Below are positions 8,375 through 18,147 of a stretch of DNA of 64,000 nt, in pieces. The DNA is from Rhizobium sp. SG_E_25_P2 (lineage in GTDB: Bacteria; Pseudomonadota; Alphaproteobacteria; Rhizobiales; Rhizobiaceae). The notes beneath the pieces are model-generated. The model saw only the letters and a program-made list of their open reading frames with translations, was not told the origin of the DNA and made no database searches. The stretch covers positions 234,286 through 298,285 of the forward strand of contig NZ_JARXVM010000004.1 of the NCBI RefSeq assembly GCF_029892285.1, read 5' to 3'. A program made the position numbers and the translations under genes. The stretch's first letter is position 1, and each line of letters opens with the position of its first letter.

Positions 8375-9586
8375 ATGCATGATCTCAGAACGATCCGCGC
8401 CAAAAGCGGCACCAATCAGGAAGGCGCGGGCGCTCACAACAAGCGCGTAATCATCGACGCGCTCCGGCTGAACGGGCAACTGTCGCGCGCCGATCTGGCG
8501 CGAGCGACGCGGCTGACGAAGCAGACGATCTCCAACCTGATCGAAGCGCTCGAACTTGATGGCCTCGTGATGTCGGAAGATGTGGTGCGCAAGGGGCGCG
8601 GCCAGCCGTCGACGCCCTATAGTCTGGTGCCGGAGGGCGCTTTCGCCATCGGCCTGCAGATTGACCGGCATATGACGCGGGCGATCGCCGTGGACCTCGT
8701 CGGCAATGTTTTGGTGCGATCCGAGGCGGCGCTGCCGCCTGACGGGCCGGCGCGCGGCGTGCGCGTCATTCTCGACCTCATTGAGCAGACGCGACGCGAG
8801 CTTAGGGCGCTCCGGCCGGAGGCCGAAAGCCGGCTGGCGGGTCTCGGCGTGGCGATGCCGGGTCCTTTCGGACTTGAGCCTGCCGCCGACGATCCCTGGA
8901 TGATGGGGGCCTGGCAGGCCTTTCCGCTCTTGGAGACGCTCGCCGCCGGGACTGGCCTCGACGTGGCGCTGCAGAACGACGCCGCCGCCTGCGCCACCGC
9001 CGAACGCATGGTGGGCGCCGCGCATGGTTTGGATCACGCCGTCTGCCTCTATCTCGGTTACGGCATCGGCGCTGGCCTCATTCTCGGCGGCGAACTTTAT
9101 AGCGGCGCCCATGGCAATGCTGGCGAAATCGGCATGGCGCTGTTTTCCGACGGAGGGCGCCTGACGCCGCTCGAACACAGGGCGTCGCTCGCCTCGCTCT
9201 ATCAGGCGTTGGGGCTCGATCCCGCGGCCGGCGATTTACACGACATCATCACGCGATTGGTCGAAGTGGATGACCCGGCTCTGCTGGCTTGGATCGACGC
9301 CGCAGCGCGCGATCTTCGCTGGGCTGTGCATCTGATCGAGACGGTGTTCGACCCGCAATCGATCGTTATCTCCGGCGGCGCGCCGCCGGCGCTCGCCAGC
9401 CGGCTGATAGCCGCCATCGAGCCGCTGCTTCCCTCGAACGCCGAGCGCCGCGATCGGATGGCGCCGCGGCTGAAGGCCGGCATGTTTGACCCCTGGGCCG
9501 TCGCGCTCGGCGCCGCCGCCGAACCCATCGGCCGCGCCTTCGAGCCCCGCTTCGCCGCGATTTTGAAGGAGGCCATCGGTCGCTAG
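8375..9586 (+). CDS. ROK-family transcriptional regulator
   Basis: About 403 residues: a winged helix-turn-helix (about 22-70, with LSRADLARATRLTKQTISNLIEAL) followed by a ROK sugar-kinase-like domain with GLGVAMPGPFG and GYGIGAGLILGGELYSGAHGNAGEIG. The zinc motif CxCGxxGC normally found after the last block is absent; the stretch reads DGGRLTPLEH, so zinc binding is unlikely. The frame is open back to a GTG at 8339, but ATG 8375 has GAGGG at good spacing and leaves room for a promoter at the operator. It probably represses the divergent importer operon until the sugar or its phosphate binds. Confidence 0.88.
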   Translation: MHDLRTIRAKSGTNQEGAGAHNKRVIIDALRLNGQLSRADLARATRLTKQTISNLIEALELDGLVMSEDVVRKGRGQPSTPYSLVPEGAFAIGLQIDRHMTRAIAVDLVGNVLVRSEAALPPDGPARGVRVILDLIEQTRRELRALRPEAESRLAGLGVAMPGPFGLEPAADDPWMMGAWQAFPLLETLAAGTGLDVALQNDAAACATAERMVGAAHGLDHAVCLYLGYGIGAGLILGGELYSGAHGNAGEIGMALFSDGGRLTPLEHRASLASLYQALGLDPAAGDLHDIITRLVEVDDPALLAWIDAAARDLRWAVHLIETVFDPQSIVISGGAPPALASRLIAAIEPLLPSNAERRDRMAPRLKAGMFDPWAVALGAAAEPIGRAFEPRFAAILKEAIGR

Positions 9587-9760
9587 TCGCGGGGGCGAAA
9601 GCTCAGATTGACCGCGCGCTGGTGGTTTGCGTCGCGCTTACTTCGCCTTCTCAGTGTTGTGAAGGGCAAGATCTGGCGCCTCTCCGGTTTCCGATTATAG
9701 TAAGGACTCGTGAAGCGCGGCCTCGCGGTTGCGACTGGACCTGAGAGTGAGAGTGCCAAA

Positions 9761-10723
9761 ATGTTTCGTGTCCTGATGTCGGGGGTGTTGATGTCCTTGT
9801 TGGCCGCCGCGCCCGTGCCTGCCGATCCGTTGAATACCCGTCTTGAGGATCGGTTCGAGGGTCAGGACTTCTCTCCCGAAGGGGGGCTCTATTATAAAGA
9901 CAATGCCGAGCAGCGAGCCGGATCGGTGGAGTTTCAGGGCGCGGACGTCTTTGAGGGCAAGGGGGCGTTGAAACTGTCCGTGCGCCCGCTTTGCAATGCC
10001 GCAGAAGAAGGTTGTAGCGAGCGCGCCGAAATCTGGGAAAAGCCGGAGCTTCGCGCACCCTATGAAAGCCCGGTCTGGTTCGGTTTCGCCGTCAAGTTCG
10101 CAGAGCCCATTCCCGATGACGATCACCGCTATCTGATCGCCCAGTGGAAACGCGAGATCGAGGCGGATGCGGAAGGCGATTACAGCCCGTTCCTGGCGTT
10201 CCGCATGCGCAATGGCAAATTGTTCATCACCGTCGAGACCGATCTATTCGACGAGGGTGCGACGACTGGCGCTGGCAATGTCCAGAACGCCTGCCCATCT
10301 GGCGGAACCCCGGTGTGGTTGCGGCCCAAGGTCAAGCAGATGCGCGCTTTCGTGGCCGGGGACGCCGCCTGGAGCCCCGAGGATGGCGGCGAATTTGCGA
10401 GCTGCACGACTGCGATCCAAGTGACTTCGCGCGGAGAATTGCCGAAACCCTCCTCCGGCTGGATCGATTTCGCTGTTCTCAGCAAGCCGGGTCCGAATGG
10501 AGACGGTCATATCGAGATATTCGCCAACAAGGTCTGGGTGGCGACGATCAAGGGTCGGATCGGGCATCAGGGCAAGGGACTCGGCCCCAACCAGTATTTC
10601 AAGTTCGGCCCCTATCGCGCTGCGCGCGACGGCGTCTGGTCGCTGTATTACGATGATTTCCGCCGCTCGCCCGATTGTCGAGATGTATTGCGCGACAAGG
10701 CTTTGTGCGCCGCAATCAAGTAA
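9761..10723 (+). CDS. Secreted polysaccharide-lyase-like protein (heparin lyase I-like fold)
   Basis: Predicted exported carbohydrate-active protein of about 320 residues. ATG 9761 is chosen over the GTG at 9710 because it places a clear signal peptide (residues 1-19, ending in AAAPVPA) at the N-terminus. The mature part has ERAEIWEKPELRAPYESPVWFGFAVKF, HRYLIAQWKRE and a late YFKFGPYRAARDG with YYDDFRR, a pattern I know from Polysacc_lyase (PF14099) and family 20-like jelly-roll lyases. The polymer is unknown. It has no obvious operon partner. Confidence 0.65.
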   Translation: MFRVLMSGVLMSLLAAAPVPADPLNTRLEDRFEGQDFSPEGGLYYKDNAEQRAGSVEFQGADVFEGKGALKLSVRPLCNAAEEGCSERAEIWEKPELRAPYESPVWFGFAVKFAEPIPDDDHRYLIAQWKREIEADAEGDYSPFLAFRMRNGKLFITVETDLFDEGATTGAGNVQNACPSGGTPVWLRPKVKQMRAFVAGDAAWSPEDGGEFASCTTAIQVTSRGELPKPSSGWIDFAVLSKPGPNGDGHIEIFANKVWVATIKGRIGHQGKGLGPNQYFKFGPYRAARDGVWSLYYDDFRRSPDCRDVLRDKALCAAIK

Positions 10724-10841
10724 TGTTCGGCGGAGCTTCATAAAAATATTGTGAACGGCGCATAGACGCATCCCTGGTCATGCGTTAGCCTCTTTTTCAA
10801 AAAGAAGAAGAGCGCCGAGGGCGCGAAGGGGAAATAGTGGA

Positions 10842-12737
10842 ATGAGCCTTGGACGGGATCTCCTCAGGATCGAGGACCTGAGCATTTCCTTCTCTCTGCT
10901 TGGGGGGAAGTTCGATGTCGTCAAGAAGGCGGCTTTGCGGGTGTCGCCGGGAAAGATCACGGCGTTGGTCGGCGAATCGGGTTCTGGAAAATCGGTGATC
11001 AGCCAGGCCGTGATGGGAATCCTGCCGTCTATTGCATCCGCTTCTGGCAAGATCCTGTTCAATGATCAACTCTGTGCACAAGGGCCGATCAATATCGTCG
11101 GTCTGCCGCGTGACGGGCGCGATATTCGCGCGCTGCGCGGCAACCGCATGGCGATGATTTTTCAGGAGCCGATGACGTCGCTGTCGCCGCTGCACACGAT
11201 CGGCAACCAGATATCCGAAGTTCTCGCCATCCACGAGGCCATGTCCGCCGACGAGCGTAGGCAACGGACGGAAGAGATGTTGGGATTGGTCGGCTTTGCC
11301 GACCCCGTCCGCGCTTTCGGCATGTATCCGTTCGAACTCTCTGGCGGCATGCGACAGCGAGCGATGATCGCCATGGCGTTGATCTGCCGCCCGTCGCTGC
11401 TGATCGCTGACGAGCCGACCACCGCGCTCGATGTGACGATCCAGGCGCAAATTCTCAAGTTGCTCAAGGATTTGCAGGCCAAACTTGGCATGGCGATTCT
11501 GCTGATCACCCATGATCTCGGCGTCGTCGCCAATGTCGCCGACGACGTGGTGGTGATCTATCACGGCGAGATCATGGAGGCCGGTCCGGTCGAGGAGATA
11601 TTCCGCTCGCCGTCCCATCCCTATCTAAAGGCGCTAATGGCGGCGGTGCCGCATTTCGACATGGAGCCGGGACAGCGGCTAAAGTCGCTGCGCGAAGCCA
11701 AGGTCAACGTACAGTCGCTCGTCGGGCAAGGGGAGGCGGTTTCGGCTCATGCATCCGATGTAATCCTGAGCGTTCGCAATGTGTCCAAGACATTCAGCAA
11801 AGGGCGCTCCATCTGGTCACGCAAGGCGGAGACAAACACGACGCCCGCCGTGCGTGACGTGAGCTTCGATGTGAGGCGCGGCGAATGTCTCGGCCTTGTT
11901 GGTGAAAGTGGTTGCGGCAAGACCACGCTCAGCAAGATCCTGATGCGCGCGGTGACGCCTGACGCGGGCACTGTTACGTTCAACGGCGCCGATGGCCGCG
12001 ATATCGACGTGCTTTCGGCCGAAGGCGGTGGGCTCGCCGCATTGCGCACCAAGATCCAGATGGTGTTCCAGGATCCGGTGTCGTCGCTGTCCCCACGCAT
12101 GACGATCCAGAATGTGGTGTCCGAGCCGCTGGAAATTCATAAGCGCGGCGATGCGGAGATGCGCGCCGCGAAAGTCGCGGCTCTCATCGAGGCGGTCGGT
12201 CTGGAAAAACGCCACCTCAACCGCTATCCTCACGGACTGTCGGGCGGACAAAGGCAACGTGTGGGCATAGCCCGCGCGCTCGCGCTCCGGCCGGAACTGG
12301 TGATCTGCGACGAGCCGGTCTCGGCGCTCGATGTGTCGGTGCAGGCGCAGATCCTCAATCTTCTCAAGGATCTGCAGTCTGAACTGTCGCTCACCTATAT
12401 CTTCATCTCGCACAATCTCGCCGTCATCGATTATATGGCGGATCGCATCGCGGTGATGTGTAAGGGACGGCTCGTCGAAATCGCCCCGCGCCACAAGCTG
12501 ATGCGCGAGCCCGCGCATCCCTATACGAAGTCGCTTCTGGCGGCGGTGCCGTTTCCGGATCTCGACCGGCCCCTGGATTTCACCACGCTGCTCGCCAATG
12601 GCGCATCCGATCAAAAGAGCTGGAGTCCGCAATTCCGCGAAGAGGCTGATGAGCATGCGCTTGCGCCGGCCGATCTCGGCGACGGCCATTTCGTTCTCGC
12701 GCGGCAGACTGTCGATGCGCGGGAGTTGCGCCCATGA
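10842..12737 (+). CDS. Oligopeptide-type ABC transporter ATPase, two fused domains (YejF/GsiA type)
   Basis: A single 631-residue protein with two complete ABC ATPase domains. Domain 1 has GESGSGKSV (about residue 45), LSGGMRQR and LLIADEPTTALD; domain 2 has GESGCGKTT (about 354), LSGGQRQR and LVICDEPVSALD. This is a fusion of DppD- and DppF-like subunits. It is the first gene of an operon with the binding protein and two permeases; its end overlaps the next start by four bases (ATGA). Confidence 0.93.
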   Translation: MSLGRDLLRIEDLSISFSLLGGKFDVVKKAALRVSPGKITALVGESGSGKSVISQAVMGILPSIASASGKILFNDQLCAQGPINIVGLPRDGRDIRALRGNRMAMIFQEPMTSLSPLHTIGNQISEVLAIHEAMSADERRQRTEEMLGLVGFADPVRAFGMYPFELSGGMRQRAMIAMALICRPSLLIADEPTTALDVTIQAQILKLLKDLQAKLGMAILLITHDLGVVANVADDVVVIYHGEIMEAGPVEEIFRSPSHPYLKALMAAVPHFDMEPGQRLKSLREAKVNVQSLVGQGEAVSAHASDVILSVRNVSKTFSKGRSIWSRKAETNTTPAVRDVSFDVRRGECLGLVGESGCGKTTLSKILMRAVTPDAGTVTFNGADGRDIDVLSAEGGGLAALRTKIQMVFQDPVSSLSPRMTIQNVVSEPLEIHKRGDAEMRAAKVAALIEAVGLEKRHLNRYPHGLSGGQRQRVGIARALALRPELVICDEPVSALDVSVQAQILNLLKDLQSELSLTYIFISHNLAVIDYMADRIAVMCKGRLVEIAPRHKLMREPAHPYTKSLLAAVPFPDLDRPLDFTTLLANGASDQKSWSPQFREEADEHALAPADLGDGHFVLARQTVDARELRP

Positions 12738-14635
12738 TGGACAGGCGGACATTCCTGGGCGCTATGGCCGCGACGCTCCTTCCGGTCGGGAGCGAGGCGG
12801 CGACGCGAGAAGCGAAATTCTTCGAGGACCGTTTGCTGGCCGGTTCGCTCGACCCGGTGCAGATGCGGCTTCCCCGCCATCCGCGCGTGATCAATCTCGC
12901 CGCGATGGGCCGCCAGCCTGGCGTCTATGGCGGCACGGTGCGCAGCATTATAGGCAGCCAGAAAGACATTCGCCTGATGACGATCAACGGCTATGCCCGT
13001 CTGGTCGGCTATGATGAGAACCTGGCGCTGCAACCGGACATTCTCGAAAGTTTTGAATCGATCGAGGATCGCGTCTTCACCTTCAAAATCCGCGAGGGGC
13101 ATCGCTGGTCCGATGGGTCGCTGCTGACCTCGGAGGATTTCCGCTATACCTGGCAAGACGTCTATATGGACAAGGACCTCAAGCGCGGCGGCCTGCCGCG
13201 CGAGTTGCTTGTCGATGGTGAAGGACCCGGTTTCGAGGTGCTCGACGCGTATACGGTCCGCTATACGTGGAAATTGCCCAATCCCGATTTCCTGCCCCGC
13301 ATCGCCGGGCCGCAGCCGTTGGTGATGGTCATGCCGGCGGCCTATATGAAGCAGTTTCACAAGCGCTATCAGGACGAGTTCCGCCTGAGTTCGCTGATGA
13401 AAGAATATAAGGCCAAGAAATGGGTCGATCTGCACATCAAGATGTCACGCAGCTATAGGCCTGAAAATCCCGATCTGCCGACGCTCGATCCATGGCGCAA
13501 CACCACCGCGCCGCCATCCGAGCAGTTCGTGTTCGAGCGCAATCCCTATTTCCACCGCGTCGACGAGAACGGGCTGCAACTGCCCTATATCGATCGGATG
13601 ATTCTAAGCGTGAGCGCCAACGACATTATCGCCGCCAAGACCGGCGCAGGTGAAGCCGACCTGCAATTCCGCGGGCTCGATTTCACCGACTACGCCTTCA
13701 TGAAGGATGCGGAGAAACGCTATCCGGTGAAAGTGTCGCTGTGGAAGCGGACGACAGGTTCGCAGGTCGCGCTGCTGCCGAACCTCAACACCGCCGATCC
13801 CGCCTGGCAGGCTCTGATGCGCGACGTTCGCTTCCGCCGGGCGCTTTCGCTCTCCATCGACCGCACCGAGATCAACAAGGTGGTCTTCTATGGCCTGGCC
13901 GCGGAGAGCGCCGACACGGTGCTGCCGGAAAGTCCGCTGTTCAGGCCCGAACTCAAGACGGCCTGGGCAACTTTCGATCCCGCAGGCGCCAACAAGCTGC
14001 TCGACGAGATCGGTCTGACCGGGCGCGACGATGACGGCTTGCGCCTGCTGCCCGATGGTCGCCCGTTGCAGATCGTCGTCGAGACCTCAGGTGAAAGCAC
14101 CCTGGAAACCGATCTTCTGGAGCTGATCACCGATCACTGGCGCGAAATCGGCGTCTCTCTCTTTATCAAGACGTCTCAACGCGACGTTTTCCGCAGCCGC
14201 GCCATCAGCGGAACGATCATGATGTCGGTCTGGTCGGGACTCGACAATGGCGTGCCGACGCCGGACATGAATCCGGGCCAGCTCGCGCCGACCTCCGACG
14301 AGCAACTGCAATGGCCGCTCTGGGGCAGCTATTACCTGTCCAACGGCATGGAAGGCAAACCGCCTGAAATTCCAGAGGCGCAAAAGCTTGTCGACCTGCT
14401 CGGCCAATGGCGACATGCAAGCGCCACGGAGGAGCGGCGACGGATTTGGGATGAGATGCTGTCGATCTATTCCGACCAGGTATTTTCCATCGGCATTGTC
14501 AATTCGGCGTTGCAGCCGATGATGCGCTCGTCTCGTCTGCGGAACATGCCGGACAAGGGCCTGTTCGGCTTTGATCCGACCTGCTATCTCGGCGTCTATA
14601 TGCCGGACACGTTCTGGTACCAGGAGGAAGCCTGA
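12734..14635 (+). CDS. ABC transporter substrate-binding protein, family 5
   Basis: Periplasmic receptor of 633 residues. The N-terminus MDRRTFLGAMAATLL carries a twin-arginine motif, so Tat export is likely. Family 5 features follow, including VFTFKIREGHRWSDGSLLTSEDFRYTW and RFRRALSLSIDRTEIN. It is longer than typical DppA (about 535) and resembles the large YejA-like receptors. Likely ligands are oligopeptides or glycosylated or modified peptides; this is not decided by sequence. Confidence 0.9.
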   Translation: MMDRRTFLGAMAATLLPVGSEAATREAKFFEDRLLAGSLDPVQMRLPRHPRVINLAAMGRQPGVYGGTVRSIIGSQKDIRLMTINGYARLVGYDENLALQPDILESFESIEDRVFTFKIREGHRWSDGSLLTSEDFRYTWQDVYMDKDLKRGGLPRELLVDGEGPGFEVLDAYTVRYTWKLPNPDFLPRIAGPQPLVMVMPAAYMKQFHKRYQDEFRLSSLMKEYKAKKWVDLHIKMSRSYRPENPDLPTLDPWRNTTAPPSEQFVFERNPYFHRVDENGLQLPYIDRMILSVSANDIIAAKTGAGEADLQFRGLDFTDYAFMKDAEKRYPVKVSLWKRTTGSQVALLPNLNTADPAWQALMRDVRFRRALSLSIDRTEINKVVFYGLAAESADTVLPESPLFRPELKTAWATFDPAGANKLLDEIGLTGRDDDGLRLLPDGRPLQIVVETSGESTLETDLLELITDHWREIGVSLFIKTSQRDVFRSRAISGTIMMSVWSGLDNGVPTPDMNPGQLAPTSDEQLQWPLWGSYYLSNGMEGKPPEIPEAQKLVDLLGQWRHASATEERRRIWDEMLSIYSDQVFSIGIVNSALQPMMRSSRLRNMPDKGLFGFDPTCYLGVYMPDTFWYQEEA

Positions 14636-14637
14636 CC

Positions 14638-15636
14638 ATGCTGCGTTACATCGCCTGGCGCTTCCTTGTGATGATCCCGACTCTGGTGATCATCTCCGCG
14701 CTGATCTTCACCATCATCGAACTGCCTCCCGGCGACTATTTCGAAAGTTATGTGGCTGAAATCCAGGCCCAGGGCGAAGCCGTCGACATGCAGGAGATCG
14801 AGGAACTCCGGGCTGAATACGGCTTCGACCAGCCGCCGGTGCTCCGCTACTTCCACTGGGTCGCCGGCATGCTGCAGGGCGATTTCGGCTATTCCTTCGA
14901 ATATCAGCTGCCGGTGTCGGACGTGGTCGGCGACCGCTTGTGGCTGACCGTGCTGGTGTCGTTCTGCACAATTCTCCTGACCTGGCTGATCGCCTTTCCG
15001 ATCGGCATTTATTCCGCCACGCATCAGTATAGCTGGTCCGATTATGGCCTGACCCTTTTGGGTCTGCTGGGGCTTGCGATCCCGAACTTCATGCTGGCGC
15101 TGATCCTGATGTATTTCGCCAATATCTGGTTCGGCACTTCGGTCGGTCACCTCATGGACCAGAAATATCTCGGCGAACCGATGAGCTGGGAGAAGTTCAA
15201 GTCGGTGCTGGAGCATCTCTGGATCCCCGTTCTGATCATCGGCACGGCGGGCACCGCGAGCATGATCCGCAAGCTGCGCGCCAATCTTCTCGATGAGTTG
15301 CAGAAGCAATATGTGGTGACGGCGCGCGCCAAGGGCATGCATCCGTTCAGGGCGTTGGTCAAATATCCGCTGCGCATGGCGCTCAACTTCTTCATCTCCG
15401 ATATCGGCTCGATCCTGCCGGCGATCATTTCCGGCGCCGAGATCACCGCCATCGTGTTGTCCTTGGAGACCACGGGCCCGATGCTGATCAAGGCGCTGCA
15501 GAGCCAGGACATGTATCTTGCCGGCTCATTCCTGATGTTCCTTGCATTCCTGACCGTCATCGGCGTGCTGATCTCCGATATCGCGCTCGCGTTCCTCGAC
15601 CCCCGCATTCGTCTTCAGGGCGGGAGCACCAAATGA
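14638..15636 (+). CDS. Peptide-type ABC transporter permease (DppB/YejB type)
   Basis: Inner-membrane permease of 332 residues. A first membrane helix at about 9-29 is followed by a long periplasmic segment with LRAEYGFDQPPVLRYFHWVAGMLQGDFGYSF, typical of the DppB group. The cytoplasmic loop reads YVVTARAKGM. It begins two bases after the receptor stop and overlaps the second permease by four bases. Confidence 0.93.
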   Translation: MLRYIAWRFLVMIPTLVIISALIFTIIELPPGDYFESYVAEIQAQGEAVDMQEIEELRAEYGFDQPPVLRYFHWVAGMLQGDFGYSFEYQLPVSDVVGDRLWLTVLVSFCTILLTWLIAFPIGIYSATHQYSWSDYGLTLLGLLGLAIPNFMLALILMYFANIWFGTSVGHLMDQKYLGEPMSWEKFKSVLEHLWIPVLIIGTAGTASMIRKLRANLLDELQKQYVVTARAKGMHPFRALVKYPLRMALNFFISDIGSILPAIISGAEITAIVLSLETTGPMLIKALQSQDMYLAGSFLMFLAFLTVIGVLISDIALAFLDPRIRLQGGSTK

Positions 15637-16808
15637 CATCCTATCTTCCCGAACCGGGCGCGCCGCTTGGCCATTATGTTTCCGAGGCTCCCTTCGATCC
15701 CTATTCGGTCGAGCAGGACACCGCCGAACAAAGCCGCTACAACAAGGCGTCGCAACTGCAGTTGATGTGGTGGAAATTCCGCCGTCACCGATTGGCGGTG
15801 ATTTCAGGCGTCTTCCTGGTGGTTTTCTACTTCATCATCATGATCGCCGAGTTCCTGGCGCCCTACAATCTTCACTCCCGCCACCCAGATTTCATCCATG
15901 CGCCGCCGCAGGCCGTGCATCTTTTCCACAATGGCGATTTTGTCGGGCCTTTTGTCTATGGACGCCAGATGACGCTCGACATGGACACTCTGCGGCGCGT
16001 CTACACCGAAATTCCGGACCAGGTGCAGCCTTTGCGCTTTTTTTGCCGGGGAGATTCCTATCGCTTCTGGGGGCTGTTCGACAGCAATACGCATCTCGTC
16101 TGCCCGGCCAAGGGCGGCCAGATGTTCCTTTTGGGCACCGATCGGCTTGGTCGAGACGTGCTCTCGCGCATCATCTATGGCGCGCGCATCTCGCTCACCA
16201 TTGGCCTCATCGGCATCGCCATCAGCTTCACTCTCGGCGTGATCATCGGCGGCTGGGCGGGCTATCTCGGCGGTATTTTCGATCTCGTGGTGCAGCGCAT
16301 CATCGAAGTGTTGCAATCCATCCCTAGCATACCACTATGGATGGCGCTTGCGGCCATCATGCCGGTAACCTGGAGCCCCATGCTGATTTATCTCGGCATC
16401 ACGGCCATATTGGGCCTTCTTGACTGGACCGGGCTTGCTCGCGCTGTCCGATCGAAGCTCCTGTCGCTTCGAGAGGAAGATTACGTGCTGGCCGCGCAAT
16501 TGATGGGCGCAAAAAGCAGCCGCATCATCGGGCGGCATCTGGTGCCGGGTTTCATGTCGCATCTGATCGCCACGGCCACCATGTCCGTTCCGGGCATGAT
16601 TCTCGGCGAGACGGCTCTGAGTTTTCTCGGGCTCGGCCTGCGCCCTCCGATCACAAGTTGGGGAATTCTGCTCACAGAAGCGAAAAGTGTGAGCGTGATA
16701 GCCTTTTATCCGTGGCTGCTATTTCCTATTATCCCTGTGATGCTGGTGATACTGGCGTTCAACTTCCTTGGCGACGGTCTGCGTGACGCCGCCGATCCCT
16801 ATAAATGA
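15633..16808 (+). CDS. Peptide-type ABC transporter permease (DppC/YejE type)
   Basis: Inner-membrane permease of 391 residues, longer than DppC (about 300) because of a 100-residue periplasmic insert after the first helix (about 70-165). The family segment LLGTDRLGRDVLSRIIYGARISL and the loop DYVLAAQLMGA are present. It closes the importer operon; the glycosyltransferase genes follow on the same strand after a short spacer. Confidence 0.92.
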   Translation: MTSYLPEPGAPLGHYVSEAPFDPYSVEQDTAEQSRYNKASQLQLMWWKFRRHRLAVISGVFLVVFYFIIMIAEFLAPYNLHSRHPDFIHAPPQAVHLFHNGDFVGPFVYGRQMTLDMDTLRRVYTEIPDQVQPLRFFCRGDSYRFWGLFDSNTHLVCPAKGGQMFLLGTDRLGRDVLSRIIYGARISLTIGLIGIAISFTLGVIIGGWAGYLGGIFDLVVQRIIEVLQSIPSIPLWMALAAIMPVTWSPMLIYLGITAILGLLDWTGLARAVRSKLLSLREEDYVLAAQLMGAKSSRIIGRHLVPGFMSHLIATATMSVPGMILGETALSFLGLGLRPPITSWGILLTEAKSVSVIAFYPWLLFPIIPVMLVILAFNFLGDGLRDAADPYK

Positions 16809-16820
16809 GGTGAGTTCGAC

Positions 16821-16880
16821 ATGTGGAAGAGTGACGCCCGCAGAACAGTCGCGTTTGCCAAATTGGGCGCCGCAGCATGA
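16821..16880 (+). CDS. Possible 19-residue leader peptide
   Basis: A short frame, MWKSDARRTVAFAKLGAAA, with a GAGGTGAG ribosome site (16806-16813) seven bases before its ATG. Its TGA overlaps the ATG of the next gene as ATGA, a coupling arrangement. Real expression is inferred only from the ribosome site and the overlap. Confidence 0.35.
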   Translation: MWKSDARRTVAFAKLGAAA

Positions 16881-18088
16881 CCCGCCGCCTCGAAGACGCC
16901 CGCATCCTGATGTACAGCCATGATACGTTCGGCCTTGGTCACCTGAGGCGATGCCGGACGATCGCCCATTCGCTGGTTGAGGATTATCGTGGTCTGCAGG
17001 TGCTGATCATCTCCGGCGCGACGATTGCCGGGGCTTTCGACTATCGCGCCCGGGTCGACTTCGTGAAAATCCCGAGCGTGATCAAGCTGCGCAACGGTCA
17101 ATATGAGTCCATGGACCAACACATGGATCTGCACGATACGCTGCAGATGCGCAAATCGATCATCCGCCACACCGCAGAGACTTTTCAGCCAGATATCTTC
17201 ATCGTTGACAAGGAGCCGATGGGGCTCGAAGGCGAGGTCGAGGAAACGTTGGCGTTCCTGAAATCCCGTGGAACAACCCTTGTCCTCGGTCTTCGCGAGG
17301 TGATGGATTCACCCCGACTTCTGCAGGCGGAGTGGGAGCGCAAGCAGGCGCTGCCGAAAATCGCCAAATATTACGACGAGATCTGGGTCTATGGTCCGCC
17401 AGACTTCTATGACCCGCTTGTCGAACTTGATGTGCCCGATTCAATGCGCCGGAAGATGAATTTCGTCGGTTTCCTGCAGCGCAACGTGCCCAAGGAAGAA
17501 TTGCCAGGCCACAAGCCTGAAGGCGACTATATCCTGGTGACCACGGGCGGCGGCGGCGACGGCGCCGAACTCGTCCACAATGTCATTCACGCCTATCAGC
17601 AGGATCCGGAACTGACGCATCGCGCGCTGATGGTGCTCGGCCCCTATATGCCGGCCAAGAAGCGCCGCAAGTTGATCCGCAAGGGCCGCTCCGTTCCCTA
17701 TCTCGAAGTGATTGAATTCGACAATCGCATGGAGGAGCTGGTGGCGGGCGCCAAGGCTGTGGTGGCCATGGGCGGCTACAACACCTATTGCGAGATCCTG
17801 TCCTTCGACAAGCCTGCGCTGATCGTGCCGCGTGTGCAGCCGCGCGAGGAGCAGTTGATCCGCGCTCAACGGGCCAGCGAGCTTGGGCTCGTCGACATGC
17901 TTCTGCCCGAACAGGCCGAAGATCCGCTGCTGCTCGCCGCCAAGCTCAAGATGCTGCCGTCTCAGCCGGCGCCGTCGAAACGCGCCCAGGCCGGGCTGCG
18001 TCTGGAAGGCCTGCCGCGCATTTCCGAACTCGTCGGGCGCATCTACGACCGCCGCCAGACCAACCGGCTGATGCTGGTGAAAGGGTGA
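16877..18088 (+). CDS. Predicted glycosyltransferase, MurG-like (COG4671 type)
   Basis: 403-residue GT-B-fold protein. The N-terminal loop YSHDTFGLGHLRRCRTIAHSL matches the glycine-rich acceptor loop of MurG-like enzymes, and the C-terminal half has VTTGGGGDGAEL and AVVAMGGYNTYCEILSFDKPALIVPR, the nucleotide-sugar site. No membrane segment is seen. The ATG overlaps the stop of a 19-codon frame. A second member of the same family lies at 19389, so both probably build the same glycan. Confidence 0.8.
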   Translation: MTRRLEDARILMYSHDTFGLGHLRRCRTIAHSLVEDYRGLQVLIISGATIAGAFDYRARVDFVKIPSVIKLRNGQYESMDQHMDLHDTLQMRKSIIRHTAETFQPDIFIVDKEPMGLEGEVEETLAFLKSRGTTLVLGLREVMDSPRLLQAEWERKQALPKIAKYYDEIWVYGPPDFYDPLVELDVPDSMRRKMNFVGFLQRNVPKEELPGHKPEGDYILVTTGGGGDGAELVHNVIHAYQQDPELTHRALMVLGPYMPAKKRRKLIRKGRSVPYLEVIEFDNRMEELVAGAKAVVAMGGYNTYCEILSFDKPALIVPRVQPREEQLIRAQRASELGLVDMLLPEQAEDPLLLAAKLKMLPSQPAPSKRAQAGLRLEGLPRISELVGRIYDRRQTNRLMLVKG

Positions 18089-18147
18089 CGCGGACGCTGC
18101 GATGGGTTAAGGCCTGCCGCAACGGCTTCTGAAAACATCGAGGCGTC

